Below are positions 1 to 6,552 of a DNA stretch of 6,918 bases, piece after piece. Made by a program: the position numbers and the translations under genes. The notes beneath the pieces are model-generated. The model ran no database searches, was not told where the DNA came from, and worked only from the letters and a program-made list of their open reading frames with translations. Where the stretch lies: positions 1 through 6,918 of the forward strand of contig JBKKCR010000281.1 of assembly GCA_046712825.1 (NCBI GenBank). Direction: 5' to 3'. Source of the DNA: DATFGK01 sp046712825. Its GTDB lineage: Bacteria > Actinomycetota > AC-67. Numbering within the stretch: position 1 is the stretch's first letter; each line of letters opens with the position of its first letter.

Positions 1-984
1 GAGCACCACTTCCGCGAGGGCCGGTCCCACTCCCCCGCCCCCGAGGTCATCATCGGTGCCCTCTCGCAGTGCACCGAGAACCTGCGCCTCGGCTTCGGTG
101 TGACCCTGATGCCCCACGCGTTCACCCCGCCGATGCGTGTCGCGGAGAAGGTCGCCACCGCTGACGTGCTGGCCACCGGACGGGTCGAGTGGGGCACCGG
201 CCGCTCCACGCCGATGGAGCAGATCGCGTTCGGCGTCGACCGCGAAGCGAGCCGCGAGCAATGGCAGGAGGCGATCCAGGCCGTCGTCGGCATGTGGGAG
301 AGCGAGTACTTCGAGTACCACGGCAAGTACCTCGACTTCCCGAAGCGCATGGTGACGCCGAAGCCCGTGCAGGATCCGCATCCGCCCTGCTGGATGGCGG
401 CCACGAGCGACGGCAGTGCCGCTGTCGCGGGCAAGCTCGGACTCGGCCTGCTCTCGTTCTCGATCCTGCAACCCATCCAGAAGATGGCCAAGCACATCGA
501 GCAGTACCGCGAGGCCGCGGCCAACCCCACGCCGATCACGCGCGTCACGACGAACAAGGTGGCGGCCTACACGCTCGTGCACTGCGCGGAGACCATGGAG
601 CAATGCGAGGCGAACGGCATCTGGGACTCGGTCTGGTGGTGGTACAAGAACCTCGCGGAGTTCACGCTGGAGTGGGAGTTCCCGCATTTCTCGCAGGAGG
701 AGAAGGACCAGATCTTCCCCCTACTGCGCAAGCACGCTACCGGCGACCTGGACCCGAAGACCTTCCATGAGGGCGACATGATCATCGTGGGCGATCCCGA
801 TCAGTGCCTCGAGAAGATGATCAAGTACGCGGAGCTCGGCGTGGATCAGTTGATCTGCTACTCGCAGTTCGGCTCCCTGCCGCACGAGTCGATCATGCGG
901 TCCATCGAGCTGTGCGGGACCAAGCTCATCCCCGAGCTGGAGCGCCGCGACATCCAGGTCGAGGTCAAGACGGTCGCGAAGTAG
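1..984 (+). CDS. LLM-class (luciferase-like) flavin-dependent oxidoreductase, 5' partial
   Basis: The reading frame is open from base 1 to the TAG at 982-984 (327 residues visible). Full-length relatives are usually about 340-380 residues, so probably only a few dozen N-terminal residues are missing. The visible part opens with EHHF, the conserved luciferase-family motif after the first strands of the TIM barrel. It continues with a VEWGTGRS glycine/arginine segment (about residues 62-69), a PKPVQDPHPPCW segment typical of bacterial LLM proteins, and the C-terminal IIVGDPDQCLEKM...GVDQLI block of this family. These enzymes use FMNH2 supplied by a reductase, or sometimes F420, for monooxygenation or hydride transfer; flavin versus F420 cannot be decided here. 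The stop is 2 bp before the SDR start, so it heads or belongs to the catabolic-looking operon. The family is secure; a Baeyer-Villiger-type reaction is inference from the neighbours. The GTG at 100 is internal, not the true start. Confidence 0.9.
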   Translation, partial: EHHFREGRSHSPAPEVIIGALSQCTENLRLGFGVTLMPHAFTPPMRVAEKVATADVLATGRVEWGTGRSTPMEQIAFGVDREASREQWQEAIQAVVGMWESEYFEYHGKYLDFPKRMVTPKPVQDPHPPCWMAATSDGSAAVAGKLGLGLLSFSILQPIQKMAKHIEQYREAAANPTPITRVTTNKVAAYTLVHCAETMEQCEANGIWDSVWWWYKNLAEFTLEWEFPHFSQEEKDQIFPLLRKHATGDLDPKTFHEGDMIIVGDPDQCLEKMIKYAELGVDQLICYSQFGSLPHESIMRSIELCGTKLIPELERRDIQVEVKTVAK

Positions 985-986
985 CA

Positions 987-1781
987 GTGACGAGCACCGA
1001 CGACACCTCAGTCCCGCCCTACCTCGACCTGCTCAAGCTCGACGGTCGCGGGTTCATCGTTGTCGGGGCCGGGCAGGGGATCGGCCGTCAGGCGACGCAT
1101 GCGCTGGCGCAGGCGGGTGCGAAGCTGTTCCTGATCGACAACCAGGACACGCTCGCGAAAGAGATCGCCGACGAAGTCGGCGGCATTCCGTGGGTCGCCG
1201 ACGCGCGCGACCGCGGCGAGGTCGAGCGGGCAGTCGCCGAAGCGCGCGGCAAGCTCGGCCGCATCCACGGCCTCGTGGACATCGTCGGGATGGCTCGCTG
1301 GGGCGGGCTTCTGGATGCCGGCGACGAGGACTGGGACTGGACGTTCGGCATGGTCCTGCGCCACGCGTTCCTGTTCTCGCAGGCGGCGGGCAAGGCGATG
1401 GTCGAGGACGGCGGCGGCGTGATGACCTTCGTCGCGAGCGTGAGCGGCGTCACGAGCGCGCCCGGGCATGCGCCCTACGGCGCGGCGAAGGCGGGGCTCA
1501 TGTCGTGGATGCGCACGCTTGCGGTGGAGCTCGGGCCGAAGGGGATCCGCGCGAATGCGGTCGCGCCCGGCGGGGTGTTGACCCCGCGCGTCGCCAAGAT
1601 GATCGGTGAGGAAGGCCGCAAGGCGCAGGAGCCCAACGTTCCGCTGCGGCGCATGGCGATCCCGTCGGACGTCGCGAGCGCGATCCTTTACCTGTCGAGC
1701 GACCTCAGCTCGTTCGTAAACGGCCAGACGCTGATCGTCGATGGCGGCGTCATCGCGAAGTTCGGCTACGCGACGCCGTAA
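987..1781 (+). CDS. Short-chain dehydrogenase/reductase (SDR), NAD-type
   Basis: A classical SDR of 264 residues that interconverts an alcohol and a ketone or aldehyde in the cytosol. The GTG at 987 was chosen because it lies 2 bp after the upstream stop and gives the usual classical-SDR length; longer in-frame versions would run back into the LLM gene. The Rossmann motif GAGQGIG is at residues 27-33. Asp51 at the end of the second beta strand suggests NAD(H) rather than NADP(H). The catalytic triad is Ser151, Tyr164 and Lys168 (YGAAK), followed by ANAVAPGG and the C-terminal FVNGQTLIVDGG cofactor/structural block. Oddities: the usual NNAG motif reads DIVG (98-101), and the helix-4 position normally occupied by the fourth catalytic residue, Asn, reads Val123 by motif spacing. 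The upstream SD is weak, so translation is probably coupled to the LLM gene. The substrate is unknown. Confidence 0.93.
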   Translation: MTSTDDTSVPPYLDLLKLDGRGFIVVGAGQGIGRQATHALAQAGAKLFLIDNQDTLAKEIADEVGGIPWVADARDRGEVERAVAEARGKLGRIHGLVDIVGMARWGGLLDAGDEDWDWTFGMVLRHAFLFSQAAGKAMVEDGGGVMTFVASVSGVTSAPGHAPYGAAKAGLMSWMRTLAVELGPKGIRANAVAPGGVLTPRVAKMIGEEGRKAQEPNVPLRRMAIPSDVASAILYLSSDLSSFVNGQTLIVDGGVIAKFGYATP

Positions 1782-1785
1782 AGCG

Positions 1786-2763
1786 ATGGAGCCCGACCCG
1801 TTCATCCGCGGCCAGGCCTGGCCCGGCACGCCCAAGGTCCCGTACCCGCGCGCGAAACCCTCGGACGCGTTCCGGCTGCCGGTCGACACCTGGGCCCAGG
1901 CCCAGATCCCCGTCGGTATCCGCCTCGAGCTCGTGGGCGACGCGACCGAGATCGAGATCGCGTATGAAACCAAGAGCGCCGACGCCGGGATCCGCGGCGA
2001 TGCCGGTGTCACGTTCCAGCTGTGGCGCGGCGGCGCGCCGGTCGACGAGGAGAAGGCCGAGCATCCGCAAGGCCGCGTGCGGCTCGGGCTGGGAGATCAC
2101 CCGCCCGACGTCCCGGCGATCGTCTACCTCCCCGAGGGGATGCGCCCGACCCTGCAGGACGTCGCCGGCGTCGATGGGGAGATCGGGCCGGCGCCCTTGC
2201 TTCCGCGCTGGCTTTGCTACGGCGACTCGGTGGCCGAGGGTTGGCTGGCGAGCAAGCCGGCGTTCGCGTGGCCGGCGATCGCCGGGCGCGATCAGGGACT
2301 CGATGCCTTCAACCTCGGCTACGCCGGTTCGGCGCGAGGCGAGATCACGTCGGCCGAGCACATCGCCGAGCTGGACGCCGCCGTCATCTCGATCACGCAC
2401 GGCACCAACTGCTGGACCCGGATCCCACACTCGGTCGGGATGTTCCGCGAGATCACCGAGGCGTTCCTCGACATCGTCCGCCAGGGACACCCCGAGACCC
2501 CGATCCTCGTCGCTTCGCCGATCCTGCGCCCCGACGCGGAGGAGACCCCGAACCGTCTGGGCGCGACGCTGGTCGATCTCCGAAGGACGATGCGGGAGGT
2601 CGCGATGCGCCGGATCGACGCAGGGGACACCCGTATGCGCTTCATCGACGGTCTTCCGATCGTTACTGAGCCTCAGCTCGCCGACGGCATCCACCCGAAC
2701 GACGAAGGCCATCACGCGATCGCGGCCGCTTTCGGGCCGGTCGTTAGGAAGATGATCGGCTGA
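1786..2763 (+). CDS. SGNH/GDSL-family hydrolase with N-terminal beta-rich domain (SsfX3-like)
   Basis: A 325-residue esterase or acyltransferase candidate. The ATG at 1786 lies 4 bp after the SDR stop; an in-frame ATG at 1741 would overlap the SDR by 41 bp and was not chosen. Residues about 1-140 form a beta-strand-rich domain without a signal peptide. The SGNH domain follows with all four blocks: YGDSVAEG (nucleophile Ser148), NLGYAG (oxyanion Gly181), HGTN (Asn208) and DGIHPNDEGHH (Asp300 and His303). The catalytic set is therefore complete, with GDSV in place of GDSL. From memory, the two-domain layout resembles the SsfX3 group, a GDSL acyltransferase of tetracycline SF2575 biosynthesis, and actinobacterial relatives; no search was run. 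In this operon it may hydrolyse an ester or lactone made by the LLM enzyme, or transfer an acyl group. It probably acts in the cytosol. Its TGA overlaps the IclR ATG (TGATG), which points to translational coupling. Confidence 0.9.
   Translation: MEPDPFIRGQAWPGTPKVPYPRAKPSDAFRLPVDTWAQAQIPVGIRLELVGDATEIEIAYETKSADAGIRGDAGVTFQLWRGGAPVDEEKAEHPQGRVRLGLGDHPPDVPAIVYLPEGMRPTLQDVAGVDGEIGPAPLLPRWLCYGDSVAEGWLASKPAFAWPAIAGRDQGLDAFNLGYAGSARGEITSAEHIAELDAAVISITHGTNCWTRIPHSVGMFREITEAFLDIVRQGHPETPILVASPILRPDAEETPNRLGATLVDLRRTMREVAMRRIDAGDTRMRFIDGLPIVTEPQLADGIHPNDEGHHAIAAAFGPVVRKMIG
2746..2751 (+). promoter_or_regulatory. Candidate ribosome binding site of the IclR gene
   Basis: AGGAAG lies inside the end of the hydrolase gene, 11 nt before the ATG at 2763. 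The spacing is slightly long. It is the clearest SD-like element within the four-gene series, and together with the TGATG overlap it supports the chosen start. Confidence 0.4.
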
Positions 2764-3650
2764 TGGCTCGCCGCGCCCCCGCCGTCGAGCGCGCCGTCGC
2801 GGTGCTCAACTACCTGGCCGCGCATCCCGGCGAGCGGTTCTCGCTCTCGGAGATCGCGAGAGACCTCACGCTCAACAAGGCGACGCTGCACGCGATCCTC
2901 GGAGCGCTCACCGACGCGGGATACCTTTCGCGCGATCCGGAACAGAAGACGTACGGACTCGGGCCGGCGCTCGTCGCCCTCGGCAACGCCGCGCTGAGCA
3001 CATTCTCGGCTGCCGATTATGCGCTCCCGGAGATGCAGGCGCTCACCGAAGAACTCGGGCTCGACTGTGTCGCGTCGGCCGCCATCCACGACGAGATCGT
3101 GATCCTCGCTCGAACCGGTACGCCGCGTCCGTTCGGCATCAACGTTCAGCCGGGTCAGCGATTGCCGCTCGCTCCGCCGCTCGGGACCGTGTTCGTCGCG
3201 TGGTCGCCGGACGCCGTGATCGACCGGTACCTGGCGCGCGTCGGCCCACCGTCGCCGGCGCAGCGTCTCGAACGGTATCGCCGGGCGATCACGGCCGTGC
3301 GGGCGCGCGGCTACTCGGTCGGCCTTGAGGGCCCTCCGACGCCGACCCGGCCGCGCGACGCGCGCCGAACCGCGCACGCGCCCACGCTCGAAGAAAGCGT
3401 CCGAAGCGTGGAGATCGAGGAGTATGCCTTGATCGACCTCGACCGCGCGTCGTCCTACCGCTTGAACCACATCGGCGCTCCGATCTTCGGACCCGACGGC
3501 GAGGTAGGTGTCGGATTGTTCCTCATCGGTTTCGCCGGCGTCGTGCCCGCCGAGCGGGTGCCCGAGTACGCCGCCCGCCTTCGGTCCGCGTGCGAGCGGG
3601 TGACGAAAGCCGTGCACGGCCGCGAACCGGACGAACTACCCGCCGGCTGA
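2763..3650 (+). CDS. IclR-family transcriptional regulator
   Basis: A 295-residue DNA-binding regulator. The N-terminal winged helix-turn-helix (about residues 6-70) has the IclR signature: an AVERAVAVLNYL opening helix, LSEIARDLTLNKATLHAIL as the HTH with recognition helix, then a YLSRDPEQKTYGLGPAL wing. Residues about 85-285 form the GAF-like effector-binding domain, recognisable from LPEMQALTEELGLDCVASA, the PGQRLPLAPPLGTVFVAW loop region and the closing GAPIFGPDGEVGVGLFLIGF strand. A proline/arginine-rich stretch at about 190-208 looks like an unusual insertion or flexible loop. IclR proteins usually bind as dimers or tetramers near the operon they control and respond to a pathway metabolite. 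As last gene of the LLM-SDR-hydrolase series it is probably co-transcribed and controls that operon. The target promoter would be upstream of the window. The family assignment is firm; the ligand is unknown. Confidence 0.94.
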   Translation: MARRAPAVERAVAVLNYLAAHPGERFSLSEIARDLTLNKATLHAILGALTDAGYLSRDPEQKTYGLGPALVALGNAALSTFSAADYALPEMQALTEELGLDCVASAAIHDEIVILARTGTPRPFGINVQPGQRLPLAPPLGTVFVAWSPDAVIDRYLARVGPPSPAQRLERYRRAITAVRARGYSVGLEGPPTPTRPRDARRTAHAPTLEESVRSVEIEEYALIDLDRASSYRLNHIGAPIFGPDGEVGVGLFLIGFAGVVPAERVPEYAARLRSACERVTKAVHGREPDELPAG

Positions 3651-3709
3651 CGCAGTTCGTTCAACCCTTCCTCATCCCCGCGGCCGGTTCGTCCGATAAG
3701 CATCGTGAC

Positions 3710-3725
3710 TAGCCCGCGTGGGCTA
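3710..3725 (+). terminator. Short perfect hairpin, possible terminator of the left operon
   Basis: TAGCCC (3710-3715) and GGGCTA (3720-3725) pair perfectly around the tetraloop GCGT, followed by TTTCG. Six base pairs and three T residues make a weak intrinsic terminator 60 bp after the IclR stop. Unusually, it covers the GTG start codon (3718-3720) of the next gene, so it could instead be a structure that hides that start. This is a sequence observation; neither role is proven. Confidence 0.35.
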
Positions 3726-4899
3726 TTTCGCAGCTCTTCGCGATGCGGTTGCATACGGCGATAACCAAGAAAAAGGGGATGGCGCCACGACGTATCCGCT
3801 AGAAGCGGAGCAAACCCCGCATCCCTCCGACGACACCTCGGAACGCGCGCGGCTTGCAGACGTCCTTTCGACGGTCTCGCACGAGCTGCGAACCCCCGCG
3901 ACCTTGATCGTTGGTCTCGCGTCGACGCTCACGGCGAACCGAGAGCGCATGACGTCGGCGCAGGTCTCCGACGCCGTGATCCGGCTCGAGCGGCAGGCCA
4001 AGCGCATGGTGCGCCTGCTCGACGACCTGCTCGACGCGTCGAAGATCGAGACGGGTCACAAGCTCGAGCTCACGATGTTGAGCGTCAACCTCGCGGCTGC
4101 CGTCGAGGGCGCGCTCGCAGACGCTGCGCCTCCCTCGCACGTGAACGTCGTCACGGACATCCCGGCCGACCTCACCGTCTACGCCGATCCGTACGCTCTG
4201 GAGCGCTCGCTGGTGAACCTCTTGCGCAACGCGTTCCGGTACGGCGGCCCCAACGTGGTCGTCGAGGCGCGCCCGGCTATCGCCGGCGTTGCGCTTTCGG
4301 TTTCGGACGACGGGCGGGGCGTCGCACCAGAGATGGTGCCGCATCTTTTCGAGCCGTTCCGGGCCTCGGCCGGCGGCACAGGCCTCGGCCTGGTCATCGT
4401 CCGCGCGATCGCGGAGGCCTCGGGTGGAGAGATCTCCTACGAGCCCGTCCAGCCGGCGGGCGCGCGATTCACGATGCGCCTGCGCGATGAAGCCACGAGT
4501 CGACCCGCTCCGAAGCCGAGTGCCACGACCGCGCCTTCCGATCAAGCGCCGGTCATCCTCATCGTCGACGACGAGCCTGACGTCCTCTTCTTGCTCCGGC
4601 TCACGCTGGAGCACGCGGGCTATCGGGTCGAGGAAGCCCTACACGGTGCGGCGGCTCTGGAGGCGATCCGGCGGCTACGGCCGGACCTCATCATTACGGA
4701 CCTGATGATGCCGGTGATCGACGGCCGCGAGCTCATCCAACGATTGCGTCAGGAGGCCGCGACGGCAACGCTTCCGATCATGTTGCTCAGCGCCAGCCCC
4801 GATGACCGGTCGGGCGCCGATCGCGTGATGCGGAAACCGTTCGATCCGCGGCAGCTGATGCGCGCGATCCAAGATCTCGTTGAGGGGCAGGACGGATGA
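3718..4899 (+). CDS. Soluble hybrid histidine kinase with C-terminal receiver domain
   Basis: A 393-residue two-component signalling protein. GTG 3718 is the only ATG, GTG or TTG in this frame between the in-frame stop at 3706-3708 and the H-box, so the start is forced, although it has no SD. Residues 1-42 are polar and look disordered. HisKA follows with VSHELRTP (phospho-acceptor His55). The HATPase carries the N-box NLLRNAFRYG (Asn171), the G1 box DDGRG (197-201) and the G2 box GTGLGL (from 220). After a Pro/Ala/Thr linker (about 258-276) comes a complete receiver: Asp284-Asp285, phospho-acceptor Asp328, Ser358 and Lys373. There are no transmembrane segments, no PAS, GAF or HAMP domain, and no DNA-binding output. 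It therefore probably senses through a partner and passes phosphate to its own receiver, an Hpt protein or another regulator. It has its own start region and lies convergent to the flavoprotein gene. The link to the left operon is unclear. Confidence 0.92.
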   Translation: MGYFAALRDAVAYGDNQEKGDGATTYPLEAEQTPHPSDDTSERARLADVLSTVSHELRTPATLIVGLASTLTANRERMTSAQVSDAVIRLERQAKRMVRLLDDLLDASKIETGHKLELTMLSVNLAAAVEGALADAAPPSHVNVVTDIPADLTVYADPYALERSLVNLLRNAFRYGGPNVVVEARPAIAGVALSVSDDGRGVAPEMVPHLFEPFRASAGGTGLGLVIVRAIAEASGGEISYEPVQPAGARFTMRLRDEATSRPAPKPSATTAPSDQAPVILIVDDEPDVLFLLRLTLEHAGYRVEEALHGAAALEAIRRLRPDLIITDLMMPVIDGRELIQRLRQEAATATLPIMLLSASPDDRSGADRVMRKPFDPRQLMRAIQDLVEGQDG

Positions 4900-4972
4900 G
4901 ACGGATCTAGGATCAGACGCAGACCGGATCGATCTCCGTTCGACCGAAGGGTGCGGGGAGCGGCCTAATCCG
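4900..4972. other. Convergent intergenic junction without a clear terminator
   Basis: The kinase (+) and flavoprotein (-) genes end 73 bp apart. GACGGAT occurs at 4891-4897 and again at 4900-4906, with its inverse complement ATCCGTC at 4968-4974. The pair therefore brackets the junction and overlaps both stop codons. The loop would be 61-70 nt and there is no T-tract on either strand, so I do not call an intrinsic terminator. Termination here may be Rho-dependent. Confidence 0.3.
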
Positions 4973-6121
4973 TCACTCGGCCGGGCCGAACCACGCATCG
5001 AGGCGGTCGCGCTCGAAGCGAGCCTTCTCCTCGAGGTGCGCGCGCGACGGCGTCGTAAGCTCTACGTTGGGCGCCGGCTCGGCGAGGAAGTTCCCACGGA
5101 CGAGCATCGCCTCCCCGTTGCCCACCTCGAGGAAGCAGAACCCCTCTCCGTCGAAGGTGGCCTCCGGTTCGCGGCCGGCGAGGCGCGCGGCGATCCGCTC
5201 GGCAACGACCTCGCCCTCGCCTTCGGCGAACACGCCGGCCTTCGGGACCGGCTGCCCGTTGGCCATGGGGATCCCCGTGACGTCGCCGACCGCGTAGATG
5301 CCCTCGAAAGACGTCTCGAGCGTACGCGGATGCGCCTTCACCCAGCCGCCCTTCTCGGCGAGTCCCGCCTCGACGACGACGGGCGGGACGCGGTGTGGCG
5401 GAACGGCGAGCAGCAGATCGAACGGGATCTCGTCTCCCTCGAGTACGACGCGGCCGGGTTCGACGCCCAGGGCTTTGGTGTTCGGGCGAAAGTCGATCCC
5501 CACACCGGCGAGCCTTCCGTCGATCGCCTCGCAACCGCCCTTCCCGAGCACCGGAAGCGACATCGGTTGCGGCGTGAAGATCGTCCATCCCAATCGTGCT
5601 CCGCGCGCCTCGGCGGCTTCTCGCGCGAGCAGCGCCAGCTCGTACGGCGCCGGCGCGCATTTGTACGGTGCGCCGAAGATCCCCACGACGACTCGCCCGC
5701 GCTCGATCGTGGCCAGCGCCTCGGCGGCCGCCGGGATCGCGTCCGTCGAGTACACGTTGTGTCCGTGCTCGGCCAGTCCCGGCACGGCGCCGGGCTCAAC
5801 TTCGGCGCCGAGGGCTACGAGAAGGGCGTCGGCTTCGATGCGCTCGCCGCCGACCTCCGCGGCACGGCCCGCCGGGTCGATCCGAGTCACGTCTTCCTGC
5901 ACGACGCGGATGCCTTTGGCTTCGAGCGCCGACAGCGGACGTGCGCCCGCCTCGAGCGGCTCTCGCCCGATGACGGCCATGGTCTTGCGGAAGCCCATCA
6001 CGAAATGGGTGCGGCGGTCGGCGAGCACGATCTCGTCCTCGTCGGGAAGCAGGTTCCGCAACCGGTTCGCGGCCGCAACGCCACCGAACCCGCCGCCGAG
6101 GATCAGTACGCGATGGGTCAT
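4973..6121 (-). CDS. FAD-dependent pyridine nucleotide-disulfide oxidoreductase, SQR/FCSD-like
   Basis: A 382-residue two-dinucleotide-fold flavoprotein. The ATG at 6119-6121 was chosen because the FAD-binding strand starts at once (THRVLILGGGFGG, glycines 9-14); in-frame extension up to 6340 would overlap the toxin gene and adds proline/arginine-rich noise. Further marks are ADRRTHF at the end of the second FAD strand, LLVALGAEVEPG (about 100-111), an NAD(P)-fold-like segment at 144-151, and the second FAD motif YAVGD (276-280). Cys155 in a CAPAPYE context and Cys329 in GFCFLEVG match, by position and spacing, the redox-active cysteine pair of sulfide:quinone oxidoreductases and flavocytochrome c sulfide dehydrogenases; a third Cys197 is not at the usual place. 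The extended C-terminal membrane-anchoring region of many SQRs is not obvious, and there is no signal peptide. It probably transfers electrons from a sulfur species or NAD(P)H to a quinone or other acceptor. Family sure, substrate not. Confidence 0.88.
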   Translation of the reverse strand: MTHRVLILGGGFGGVAAANRLRNLLPDEDEIVLADRRTHFVMGFRKTMAVIGREPLEAGARPLSALEAKGIRVVQEDVTRIDPAGRAAEVGGERIEADALLVALGAEVEPGAVPGLAEHGHNVYSTDAIPAAAEALATIERGRVVVGIFGAPYKCAPAPYELALLAREAAEARGARLGWTIFTPQPMSLPVLGKGGCEAIDGRLAGVGIDFRPNTKALGVEPGRVVLEGDEIPFDLLLAVPPHRVPPVVVEAGLAEKGGWVKAHPRTLETSFEGIYAVGDVTGIPMANGQPVPKAGVFAEGEGEVVAERIAARLAGREPEATFDGEGFCFLEVGNGEAMLVRGNFLAEPAPNVELTTPSRAHLEEKARFERDRLDAWFGPAE

Positions 6122-6128
6122 CGGAGCA

Positions 6129-6158
6129 ATTGTGGCGGCCGGCGTTCGGCATGGCCAA
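6129..6158 (-). promoter_or_regulatory. Possible promoter of the flavoprotein gene
   Basis: On the minus strand, TTGGCC (6158-6153) and CACAAT (6134-6129) are separated by 18 bp. The -10-like box ends 7 nt before the ATG at 6121, so transcription would start at or next to the start codon and give a leaderless mRNA. This agrees with the absence of an SD. The match to consensus is modest, and read-through from the toxin gene 44 bp upstream is an alternative. Confidence 0.25.
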
Positions 6159-6165
6159 TCCAGGA

Positions 6166-6552
6166 TCAGGGGACGAGCGTGAAGCCCTGCGCGGCGAAGT
6201 CTCGATCGAACGTGAATGCTCGATCGATCCCCTCGCGACGCATGATCTCGAAGCTGACCCAGTCCACGAGAGAGGCTCGTCGCCGGACCGCCGCGAGGAA
6301 AGCCGACACGGCCGCGCGGTGGATCTCCTGGTCCACCCACAGGATGGCGATCGCCGGCAAGAGATCCTCCAAGAACGTACGTGCCAGAACAGGACCGAGG
6401 CGCCGGTGAACGAGGGCCACAGTCTCCGCAACAACATAGTTGTGGGTGCAGAGCGACCGAGTGGATCCCTCGAAGAACGCTCGCGCTCGCGCGTGCGCTT
6501 CATCGTCCCGATCGAGCAGGGCAAAGAGAGCGGACGTGTCGATGAAGATCAC
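6166..6552 (-). CDS. vapC: VapC-type PIN-domain ribonuclease toxin
   Basis: A 128-residue PIN-domain protein, the usual VapC length. VapC toxins are Mg2+-dependent RNases that cut specific RNAs, often tRNA or rRNA, and are held inactive by VapB. The conserved acidic residues are present: Asp5 in IDTSAL, Glu43 in VAETVAL, Asp97 in SLVDW and Asp116/Asp118 in FTFDRDFAAQGF. The toxin therefore looks catalytically intact. The start is a GTG (6552-6550) that overlaps the antitoxin TGA by 4 nt (GTGA), with no SD, so translation is probably coupled to the antitoxin and kept below it. A Trp follows Asp97, where many PIN toxins have a smaller residue. It ends 44 bp before the flavoprotein gene, which points the same way. 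The RNA target cannot be read from the sequence. Confidence 0.93.
   Translation of the reverse strand: MIFIDTSALFALLDRDDEAHARARAFFEGSTRSLCTHNYVVAETVALVHRRLGPVLARTFLEDLLPAIAILWVDQEIHRAAVSAFLAAVRRRASLVDWVSFEIMRREGIDRAFTFDRDFAAQGFTLVP

Noticed and set aside
1008..3617. Series of long minus-strand open frames opposite the SDR, hydrolase and IclR genes (1008-2012, 1750-2715, 2712-3617)
   Set aside because: All lie antisense to genes with intact catalytic or DNA-binding motifs, and their translations are low-complexity and rich in Arg, Asp and Gly.
3799..4614. Minus-strand open frame opposite the kinase
   Set aside because: It has no domain-like pattern and is fully antisense to the HisKA/HATPase region.
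4891..4974. GACGGAT/ATCCGTC inverted repeat as a bidirectional terminator
   Set aside because: The loop would be 61-70 nt, the stem only 7 bp, and no T-tract follows on either strand.
4880..6409. Long open frame on the + strand opposite the flavoprotein gene (about 509 codons)
   Set aside because: Its translation is Arg/Asp/Glu-rich without any recognisable fold, while the minus strand encodes a clear FAD protein and a PIN toxin. This is the usual antisense shadow in GC-rich DNA.
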